Shown here piece after piece: positions 26,508 through 32,538 of a stretch of DNA of 35,241 nt. The translations under genes were made by a program, and so were the position numbers. The first letter of the stretch is position 1; each line of letters opens with the position of its first letter. Under the pieces are notes generated by a model, which made no database searches, had not been told where the DNA came from, and saw nothing but the letters and a program-made list of their open reading frames with translations. The stretch comes from Oscillospiraceae bacterium (GTDB taxonomy: Bacteria > Bacillota > Clostridia > Oscillospirales > Oscillospiraceae): the NCBI GenBank assembly GCA_017416445.1, contig JAFQCJ010000006.1:1-35241 (forward strand), read 5' to 3'.

Positions 26508-27230
26508 ATGAGAGCCGACGGAAGAAAATTCAATGAGCTGCGTCCCATTACCGTGACGCCTCACTTTACCAAGTTTGCCGAGGGCAGCGTCCTCATTATC
26601 TGCGGCGATACCATGGTGCTGTGCACCGCCTCTGTGGAGAACCGTGTGCCGCCCCATGTGCGCCCTGGTCACGGCTGGGTCACGGCGGAGTATTCCATGC
26701 TGCCCCGGGCCAACCGTGAGCGCAGCCGCCGCGATGTGGATAAGCTGAAGCTGTCGGGCCGCAGCGCCGAGATTCAGCGCCTCATTGGTCGCAGCCTCCG
26801 CGCCGCCGTGGATATGTCCCTCCTGGGTGAGCATACCATCACCATCGACTGCGATGTGCTGCAGGGCGATGGCGGCACCCGTACCGCCTCCGTTACCGGC
26901 GGCTTTATCGCGTTGGCCCTTGCCTGCCGCACGCTGGTGGAGGAGGGCTACATCGGTCGTATGCCCTTAAAGCACTATGTGGCGGGTATCAGCGCAGGTA
27001 TCGTGGACGATACCGCCATGCTGGACTTGCAGTACAGCGAGGATAGCCGCGCACAGGTGGATCTCAACTGCATCATGAACGAGCTTGGCGAGATCATCGA
27101 GGTGCAGGGCACCGGCGAAGGCCGCGCCTTCACCGTTGCCGAGCAGCAGGAGCTGCTGACCCTCTGCGCCAAGGGCAACCGGGAGCTGATCGCAAAACAG
27201 AAGGAAATCGTAGGTGATATTTTTAGATGA
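26508..27230 (+). CDS. rph: Ribonuclease PH
   Basis: A 240-residue phosphorolytic exoribonuclease that trims tRNA 3' ends. Conserved blocks are MRADGR at the start, [15 protein letters not shown] (about 55-69), a Gly/Thr-rich phosphate site [14 protein letters not shown] (about 120-133), and the C-terminal [10 protein letters not shown]. An in-frame GTG at 26499 sits just after the ftsY stop, but the ATG at 26508 gives the family's standard N-terminus and has GAGGTGG upstream. It overlaps the next gene as ATGA. Confidence 0.95.
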   Translation: MRADGRKFNELRPITVTPHFTKFAEGSVLIICGDTMVLCTASVENRVPPHVRPGHGWVTAEYSMLPRANRERSRRDVDKLKLSGRSAEIQRLIGRSLRAAVDMSLLGEHTITIDCDVLQGDGGTRTASVTGGFIALALACRTLVEEGYIGRMPLKHYVAGISAGIVDDTAMLDLQYSEDSRAQVDLNCIMNELGEIIEVQGTGEGRAFTVAEQQELLTLCAKGNRELIAKQKEIVGDIFR

Positions 27231-27517
27231 GCCAGATTTTAGAAGTGCTGATGTTGGTGCTGTTCGGCCTTTCCTGGCCCTTCAACATCTTAAAATCCAT
27301 CCGTTCCCGCACGGCAAAGGGCAAGACCCTGACCTTCCACTTTTTCATCATTGTGGGCTACCTCTGCGGCCTTGCCAGTAAGTTCGTCAGCGGCAATATT
27401 ACCTATGTGGTATATTTCTACATTGTGGACATCGTGCTGGTGACCACCGACTTGATTTTGACCATCCGCAACATCCGTTTGGACAAGGTTCGTGACAGGG
27501 AGGCAAAGGCCTCCTGA
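27227..27517 (+). CDS. Small three-helix membrane protein, SemiSWEET/PQ-loop-like
   Basis: A 96-residue protein with three likely membrane helices (about 4-24, 36-54 and 58-80) and a basic C-terminal tail. The first helix ends WPFNILKSIRSRTAKGKTL, which resembles the Pro-centred kink and following basic loop of half-SWEET (PQ-loop) transporters, although the literal PQ pair is absent. Size and topology fit a SemiSWEET-like dimeric transporter. The similarity is by eye and the substrate is unknown. It overlaps rph as ATGA, so it is translationally coupled to it. Confidence 0.7.
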   Translation: MSQILEVLMLVLFGLSWPFNILKSIRSRTAKGKTLTFHFFIIVGYLCGLASKFVSGNITYVVYFYIVDIVLVTTDLILTIRNIRLDKVRDREAKAS

Positions 27518-27533
27518 GAAAGGAGCAGCGTCT

Positions 27534-27905
27534 ATGGAGTGTCCCTATTGCAAGAAGGAAATGGTAGAGGGGAAGATTCCCGCAAGGAAGGCAAATATAT
27601 GCTGGTATCCTGCCGATAAGGAACTGCGTGTGTTTTCCGATCTGGATGACGATGTGGTTCTGTTGGCAAAACCTGATGTTTGGGACGCGGGGATGGCGGT
27701 TGCACACTACTGCGGAGATTGCAAAATAATAATCGTACCTGTCCCTGAGAAGCAAGAGACCACTATGGACAAGCTAAAGAAGAAGTGGAGCGACATCTCC
27801 GACAAGATGGAGGCCGCTTCCGAGGCGCGGCAGGCACGGCAGGAAGAGGAACGGAAAGAGAAACAGCGAGAAAAACGGGCAAAGAAAGACCCGTGGGAGA
27901 GGTAA
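27534..27905 (+). CDS. Small zinc-ribbon protein with a charged helical tail
   Basis: A 123-residue protein. The N-terminal half has paired CxxC motifs (Cys3/Cys6 in MECPYCKKEM, Cys60/Cys63 in HYCGDCKI) that should bind one zinc. Its opening resembles the DUF6487 group, as remembered. Residues 75-120 are highly charged, with repeated Glu-Arg-Lys, and probably form a single helix or coiled coil. AAGGAG precedes the ATG at 27534. The base composition is more AT-rich than that of its neighbours, especially at 27560-27750. It lies between rph and rdgB with gaps of 16 and 4 bases. The function is unknown. Confidence 0.75.
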   Translation: MECPYCKKEMVEGKIPARKANICWYPADKELRVFSDLDDDVVLLAKPDVWDAGMAVAHYCGDCKIIIVPVPEKQETTMDKLKKKWSDISDKMEAASEARQARQEEERKEKQREKRAKKDPWER

Positions 27906-27909
27906 ACAT

Positions 27910-28500
27910 ATGAAACTGGTACTTGCTTCCCAAAACAAGGGAAAATTAAAAGAAATGCAGGCCATCTTAGGGGAACTGGGCATTGAAGTGGTGCTCCAGT
28001 CGGAACTGGGACTGGCTGTGGATGTAGAGGAGACCGGCACTACCTTCGCCGAGAACGCCACCTTGAAGGCCAAGGCCGTCATGGAGGCCAGCGGCCTGCC
28101 CGCCATCGCCGACGACTCCGGCCTGTGCGTAGACTGGCTGCAGGGTGCTCCCGGCATCTACTCTGCCCGCTACGGCGGCGTGGACAGCGATGAAGAGCGC
28201 AATCAGCTGCTGCTCAGCAATATGAAGGGAGCGCTGAACCGCGCAGCCCACTTCCATGCCGACATCGTCTGCTGCTTCCCCAACGGGGATATTTTGAACA
28301 CCGCAGGGGATATTTTCGGCACTATCGCCTACGCTCCCAGCGGCGAGGGCGGCTTTGGCTACGACCCCATCTTCTTTGTGCCGGAGCTTCGCAAGACGCT
28401 GGCACAGGTCCCCGCTGAGGACAAGAACGCCATTTCTCACCGCGGCAATGCACTGCGTGCCATGGCGGTGAAACTGAAAGAATATATGGAGAATCATTGA
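27910..28500 (+). CDS. rdgB: XTP/dITP diphosphatase (RdgB/HAM1 family)
   Basis: A 196-residue house-cleaning enzyme that hydrolyses non-canonical purine triphosphates (XTP, ITP, dITP). Family motifs are SQNKGKLKEM at the start, FAENATLKAKAV, DDSGLCVDWLQGAPGIYSAR, the GEGGFGYDPIF block, and SHRGNALRAM near the end. A ribosome site lies in GAGAGGTAAAC before the ATG. The order rph-(two small genes)-rdgB is a variant of the common rph-rdgB pair of Firmicutes. Confidence 0.95.
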   Translation: MKLVLASQNKGKLKEMQAILGELGIEVVLQSELGLAVDVEETGTTFAENATLKAKAVMEASGLPAIADDSGLCVDWLQGAPGIYSARYGGVDSDEERNQLLLSNMKGALNRAAHFHADIVCCFPNGDILNTAGDIFGTIAYAPSGEGGFGYDPIFFVPELRKTLAQVPAEDKNAISHRGNALRAMAVKLKEYMENH

Positions 28501-28502
28501 GT

Positions 28503-28817
28503 ATGGAACTGACCAGTAAACAAAGAGCGCAGCTGCGCGGCATGGCCGCCACCATGGATACCATCCTCCATGTGGGTAAGGACGGCATCAGCGACAATCT
28601 CATCAAGCAGGCGGACGATGCCTTGGAGGCGCGTGAGCTTATTAAGGGCCGCGTGTTGGAGAATTCTATGTACACCGCCCGCGAGGCTGCAGAGGAACTG
28701 TCTGTTGCCACCCGCAGCGAGGTGGTGCAGGTCATCGGCAGCAAGTTTGTCCTCTTCCGCTATCAGCACAAGAAGGATAAGCGTAAGATTGAGCCTGTAA
28801 AGGCCAAGAAGGCATGA
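28503..28817 (+). CDS. yhbY: Ribosome assembly RNA-binding protein YhbY
   Basis: A 104-residue CRM-domain protein (YqeI in B. subtilis) that binds pre-50S particles. Typical pattern: LTSKQRAQLRGMA at the start, then VGKDGISDNLIKQ, and a later VVQVIGSKFVLFRY. An in-frame TTG at 28497 overlaps the rdgB stop, but the ATG at 28503 stands about ten bases from GGAGAA and is preferred. It ends as ATGA into the nadD fusion. Confidence 0.92.
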   Translation: MELTSKQRAQLRGMAATMDTILHVGKDGISDNLIKQADDALEARELIKGRVLENSMYTAREAAEELSVATRSEVVQVIGSKFVLFRYQHKKDKRKIEPVKAKKA

Positions 28818-30013
28818 GAATCGGTATTTTCGGCGGCACATTCAACCCGCCCCACAGAGGTCATGTGACCTTGGCCCGCGCCGCTGTGGAGCAGCTTTCC
28901 CTTGATAAACTGCTGGTGATCCCTGCAGGGATCCCGCCCCACAAGCAGCTGCCCGCAGGCAGCGCCAGCAACGAACAGCGCTATGAAATGGCAGTTTTGC
29001 TGGCGGGCGCAGTGGGGAAGTGCGCCGTGGCAGATGACTGTGAACTGCGCCGCGAGGGGAAGAGCTACACTGCCGATACGCTGCTGCAGCTGCGGGAAGA
29101 ATACCCCGAGGATGAACTGTGGCTGCTGATGGGATCGGATATGTTCCTGTCCCTCCACACATGGTGTCGTCCCGAGGTGGTATGCCGCGCGGCCAATATC
29201 GCCGCCTTCAGCCGCTGCGAGGCCAACGAGCGCGCCGCTTTTGAGGCGCAGAAGGCCAATTTGGAACAGCTTTACAGCGCCCGCGTCGCCATTTTGGATA
29301 ATCCCAATGTAATTGAGGTGTCCTCTACAGATGTCCGCAGCGCCTTGTCTGCCGGCGGTGGAGAAGAACTGCTGCCGCCCGCTGTGTGGGGCTATGTGCA
29401 GCGTGAGCATCTCTACGGCACCGACACGGATTTGAAGCACCTGTCTGTAGACGAGCTGCGCCCCATTGCATTGAGCTACTTAAAGCCCAAGCGTGTGGCC
29501 CATGTGCTGGGCACGGAGCGGACGGCGGCAGAACTGGCGCGGCAGTACGGTGTGGATGAAAGGGAAGCCCGCATTGCGGCTCTGCTCCACGACTGTACCA
29601 AGAAATTGGAGATCGACCAGCAGCTCAAACTCTGCGATGCCTACAACATCGACATGGACGAGATGGAGCGCGCCACGCTGAAGCTGCAGCACAGCCGCAC
29701 CGGTGCGGAGATCGCCCGCCATGTCTTTGGTGTCAGCGATGCTGTCTACGATGCCATCCGCTATCATACCACCGGCAGACCCGATATGACGATGCTGGAG
29801 AAGATCATCTACATCGCCGATTATATTGAGCCCAACCGCACCTTTGAGGGAGTGGAGGAGGTACGGGAGGCCACGGCACGGAGTCTCGACGAGGGAATTT
29901 TGCTGGGGCTAACCATGACCATCGAGGAGATGCGGGGCTACGGCACCCCCATTCACCATCTGACGATGGATGCACGAGACTATTTGATCCAACAGGGAGG
30001 AACTACGATATGA
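28814..30013 (+). CDS. Fusion of nicotinate-nucleotide adenylyltransferase (NadD) and HD hydrolase YqeK
   Basis: One 399-residue frame holds two enzymes that are normally neighbours. Residues 1-202 are NadD, which adenylates nicotinate mononucleotide in NAD synthesis: GGTFNPPHRGH (7-17) and the SSTDVR end motif (170-175). Residues 205-399 are a YqeK-type HD-domain protein, a family shown to hydrolyse Ap4A symmetrically: His230, HD at 259-260 (LLHDCTK), His293 in LQHSRTG, His318 in RYHTTGRP and Asp336 in IADYIEPNR. All key residues of both halves are present. The junction is a short segment around 203-210 with no stop or internal ribosome site. Overlaps of four bases with yhbY and rsfS keep the classic order yhbY-nadD-yqeK-rsfS. 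Confidence 0.92.
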   Translation: MRIGIFGGTFNPPHRGHVTLARAAVEQLSLDKLLVIPAGIPPHKQLPAGSASNEQRYEMAVLLAGAVGKCAVADDCELRREGKSYTADTLLQLREEYPEDELWLLMGSDMFLSLHTWCRPEVVCRAANIAAFSRCEANERAAFEAQKANLEQLYSARVAILDNPNVIEVSSTDVRSALSAGGGEELLPPAVWGYVQREHLYGTDTDLKHLSVDELRPIALSYLKPKRVAHVLGTERTAAELARQYGVDEREARIAALLHDCTKKLEIDQQLKLCDAYNIDMDEMERATLKLQHSRTGAEIARHVFGVSDAVYDAIRYHTTGRPDMTMLEKIIYIADYIEPNRTFEGVEEVREATARSLDEGILLGLTMTIEEMRGYGTPIHHLTMDARDYLIQQGGTTI

Positions 30014-30378
30014 ACACACCGAAAGAACTGGCACTGCTGGCAGCCCGCGCTCTGTCTGATAAGAAGGGCCGCGAGATTCAGGCGCTGGAGATCAGCGATC
30101 TGAGCACCATTGCCGATTACTTCGTCCTCGCCACCGGCGGCAGCAACACCCAGATCAACGCCTTGGTGGATAATGTGGAGAAGGTGCTGATGGAGGAGGC
30201 CGGTGAAGAGGCCATCCACCGTGAGGGCTATCGCGGCGGCACCTGGGTGCTGCTGGATTACGGCTGCATCGTCGTCCATGTCTTTAACGCCGAGGCCCGG
30301 GAGTTTTACGGCCTTGAGCGCCTCTGGCGCGACGGCAAGCCTCTCTCCCTTGAGGGAGTTATCACCGAGGGCAACTGA
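30010..30378 (+). CDS. rsfS: Ribosomal silencing factor RsfS
   Basis: A 122-residue protein (YqeL, DUF143/Iojap family) that binds ribosomal protein uL14 and blocks joining of the subunits under starvation. Conserved features: ALEISDLSTIADYFVLATGGSNTQINAL, then GYRGGTWVLLDYGCIVVHVF and the closing FYGLERLW. The start shares ATGA with the nadD-yqeK fusion. It is the last gene of the smc operon, followed at once by a terminator. Confidence 0.95.
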   Translation: MNTPKELALLAARALSDKKGREIQALEISDLSTIADYFVLATGGSNTQINALVDNVEKVLMEEAGEEAIHREGYRGGTWVLLDYGCIVVHVFNAEAREFYGLERLWRDGKPLSLEGVITEGN

Positions 30379-30386
30379 ATAAGCGT

Positions 30387-30418
30387 AAAAAAGAACCGCC
30401 AGCGGCGGTTCTTTTTTA
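30387..30418. terminator. Bidirectional terminator of convergent operons
   Basis: AAAAAAGAACCGCC (30387-30400) pairs perfectly with 30404-30417 across a 3-base loop. Because the stem is flanked by A6 and T6 it can act on both strands. The TAA of the minus-strand gene lies inside its T-run. Confidence 0.93.
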
Positions 30419-31756
30419 TAGGTCGTTGCCTCGCGTCATGATCTCCCGCCACACAATCGGCCCTACAGCGCCTGTAGGGTCAAGCCCCAGCTGCCGCTGC
30501 ATGGCCCGCACAGCCGTTGCGGTGGCAGCATCAAAGGTTCCTGTGACTGACACCGTGGGTATCGTGTTGTCTTTCCCGGCAATGCGCTGCAGATTGGTCT
30601 GCAGCTGCACCACACTCTGCCCCGTGTCTCCCTGTACCAGAAACCGCCCGGGGTAGATCTCATTTAGAAACTCCCGATATTCCTCCGGCAGTTCCCGCAA
30701 TAGGGATTCGTAGTCCCGTTGCAGGGCGTTCCAGGTGTCTCGCCCTACGATTCCGTCCACCGCAAGGCCGCTGCTTCGTTGAAAGGCATAGACGGCATCC
30801 CGGGTAGCATCGTCGAATACCCCTGTCATGGTGATGGACGGCAAAGCGGGGAGAAAGAAACCCAGAAAGGCGAGGTAGTATTGCACCGTCCGCACGCCTA
30901 CTCCTCTGTCACCGTAGCGTAGAACAGCAGGGAAGACCCGCTGTGCCTCTGTGATGGTGAGTCCTTCGCTCCCCAACTCTGAGAGTTGCTTCACACCGCC
31001 CCACACGGCTTTGATTTTATACCATGTGGATTTTCCTACGATGCCGTCGGACTGCAAATTGAACACCTCCTGAAAACCTCTCACCGCCTCCTCGGTAGCG
31101 GTATCATAGAGGCTGTTCAGATTAGGCGCGGGAAGTGCAGGGTAGTTGCGGCGGATCCGCAGCAGCTGCTGCTGAATGGTGCGCACATCCTGCCCGAAGT
31201 CCCCGCGCCGTAGGGGACGGCCGGGGTAGGAGGGGACGGATTCCCCCACAGGCGCATCAAAGACCAGATTGATGTTGCTGCCATAGTAGTGCTGTAAGAT
31301 GGCATAGGGGATATATCCCTGTTCCGCCAGCGATACACTGCCCCACTGGCTGAGTCCGGCGCACTGGGTTTGGGCTCCGTCACAGAAGGCGGCAAAGAGG
31401 GGCTCAATGTTCCCCTGCCGCACGATGTAGTCGTTGAACATATTGTCCACCAGACGGCTGATGTTCTCATAGACATTTCCTCCCAGCACATAGATCTGAT
31501 CCCGGGCCGTGGTGGAGGTGATGTCGAAATCGTAGCCGCGGGAGGGATAGAATTCGGTGTAGATGCGGTTGAGGGCGAAGGAGATCTGGGCATAGATATT
31601 GGCCCGCAGGGCATTCTCCGGCCAGGTGGGGTAGAGTTCATTGGAGGCTACATTTTTTATATAGGAAGTAAAGGGAATGGTGATATTGCCCGCATTGCTG
31701 TCGGGCAGCCCCAAATGTACGGTGATGGTCTCCGGTATTTTTGGCAGGACAGGCAT
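30416..31756 (-). CDS. SpoIID/LytB-domain protein with three peptidoglycan-binding repeats
   Basis: A 446-residue protein without a signal peptide. Residues 25-165 look like a SpoIID domain, a family that includes a lytic transglycosylase of sporulation. NELYPTWPENAL (39-50) lines up with the active-site strand, placing Glu40 at the catalytic Glu, and CAGLSQWGSVSLAEQGY (132-148) is the family's closing motif. Three PG_binding_1 repeats follow (about 181-250, 277-347, 369-440), each starting with a GDxGxxVxxxQ-like turn and ending DGIVGxxTW or a variant. It is the second gene of a two-gene unit whose start overlaps the upstream stop as TAATG. With the sigma-K-like promoter this suggests a mother-cell product acting on spore cortex peptidoglycan; that role is inference. 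Confidence 0.82.
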   Translation of the reverse strand: MPVLPKIPETITVHLGLPDSNAGNITIPFTSYIKNVASNELYPTWPENALRANIYAQISFALNRIYTEFYPSRGYDFDITSTTARDQIYVLGGNVYENISRLVDNMFNDYIVRQGNIEPLFAAFCDGAQTQCAGLSQWGSVSLAEQGYIPYAILQHYYGSNINLVFDAPVGESVPSYPGRPLRRGDFGQDVRTIQQQLLRIRRNYPALPAPNLNSLYDTATEEAVRGFQEVFNLQSDGIVGKSTWYKIKAVWGGVKQLSELGSEGLTITEAQRVFPAVLRYGDRGVGVRTVQYYLAFLGFFLPALPSITMTGVFDDATRDAVYAFQRSSGLAVDGIVGRDTWNALQRDYESLLRELPEEYREFLNEIYPGRFLVQGDTGQSVVQLQTNLQRIAGKDNTIPTVSVTGTFDAATATAVRAMQRQLGLDPTGAVGPIVWREIMTRGNDL

Positions 31757-32130
31757 TACTGTAGCCTCCTTTCGGTAGGCAGGACGGGGACGAGTACCAC
31801 GGGGAGGATGGTTTTCACCCCGGCAAAGAGGGACACGGGATGAGTCTGAGGGAGAAAAGAGGAATGAGAGATAATGACGGTATAGCGCCGTGGGCTGGCC
31901 GGGGCCGTCTCGGGACGCTGGGAGTCGGCGCGGGGATTGGCAGGGAGGGGGAGATCATCGGCAATGCCGCTTGCATCGGTGTGACCTCGATAGAGAAGTG
32001 CGCTGTGGGGGAGAGGACTGAGCACCTCAATGACGGCGTTGGGAACGGGAAAGGCCCCCTGTGCCGTAGTGACCTGCAGCCGCAATGTGCCAAAGTCCTG
32101 CAACGGGGGAGAGAAGTCTTGTACTGGCAT
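31756..32130 (-). CDS. Small beta-sandwich protein (carboxypeptidase regulatory-like)
   Basis: A 124-residue protein whose pattern (GTLRLQVTTAQGAFPVPNAVIEV, later TDASGIADDLPLP, then YTVIISHSSFLP and a final hydrophobic strand) fits a transthyretin or carboxypeptidase-regulatory beta-sandwich. No signal peptide and no catalytic motif are visible. The ATG at 32130 is chosen because AGGAGGT stands seven bases upstream on the minus strand. Its stop overlaps the start of the SpoIID-like gene, so the two proteins are translated together. It may be a structural or adaptor partner of that protein. Confidence 0.7.
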   Translation of the reverse strand: MPVQDFSPPLQDFGTLRLQVTTAQGAFPVPNAVIEVLSPLPHSALLYRGHTDASGIADDLPLPANPRADSQRPETAPASPRRYTVIISHSSFLPQTHPVSLFAGVKTILPVVLVPVLPTERRLQ

Positions 32131-32152
32131 GGTGATACCTCCTATCATTACT

Positions 32153-32181
32153 TAGTATATGGGAGAGGGAGCTCTGTGGTG
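32153..32181 (-). promoter_or_regulatory. Sigma-K-like promoter of the SpoIID-like operon
   Basis: On the minus strand CATATACTA (32153-32161) fits the mother-cell -10 pattern CATAnnnTA exactly, and CACC (32178-32181) stands 16 bases upstream, as a sigma-K -35 (short AC core) would. No sigma-E -35 and no sigma-A -35 is seen. Transcription would start about 15 bases before the ribosome site. The match is short, so chance is possible. Confidence 0.45.
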
Positions 32182-32189
32182 AAAAAACC

Positions 32190-32218
32190 TTGACAAACAG
32201 GGGAGAAGTGAGTATAAT
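32190..32218 (+). promoter_or_regulatory. Sigma-A promoter of the leuS T-box transcript
   Basis: Consensus TTGACA (32190-32195) and TATAAT (32213-32218) with a 17-base spacer. Its -35 box lies eight bases from the divergent sigma-K-like -35 element. Confidence 0.92.
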
Positions 32219-32253
32219 TTACGAAGTTATTTTGCCAAAGGCAATGAAGGGAA

Positions 32254-32500
32254 AAAGACGGAGCAGCGTCACCTGAAGAGAGTCGGCGTTTGGTGCAAGC
32301 CGATGGGAACGCTCCGCTATACTGGCCCCGGAGCTTCCCGTCTGAACAGGGCGGGACGGAGTGTGCAGCCGTTACCTGCGCGCCTCTTAACGGAGAGGAA
32401 CTGAGGGAGACAGGGATAATTCTGTGTCCGAATCAGGGTGGTACCGCGTTTTGATCAACGCCCCTGACCGCGATGTGCGGTCAGAGGCGTTTTTATTTTA
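32254..32500 (+). promoter_or_regulatory. T-box riboswitch controlling leuS
   Basis: A tRNA-sensing leader that raises leuS expression when uncharged tRNA-Leu binds. Seen directly: the T-box sequence AATCAGGGTGGTACCGCG (32431-32448), a Stem I base helix GACGG 32257-32261 with CCGTC 32338-32342, the GAGAG motif before hairpin TCGGC/GCCGA (32283-32303), CCGGAGC at 32328-32334, and a terminator hairpin at the end. The specifier should lie at about 32310-32325, where CTC (32312), CTA (32317) and CTG (32322) are all candidates for Leu. I could not choose among them by hand. Confidence 0.92.
32457..32500 (+). terminator. T-box terminator hairpin
   Basis: AACGCC-CTGACCGC (with a mismatch) pairs with GCGGTCAG-GGCGTT across a GATGT loop, followed by TTTTATTTTA. 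Its 5' side competes with the antiterminator formed by the T-box sequence just upstream. Confidence 0.88.
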
Positions 32501-32538
32501 TCTGCAAAATTTATTTATCATAGAAGGAGATCAACACT

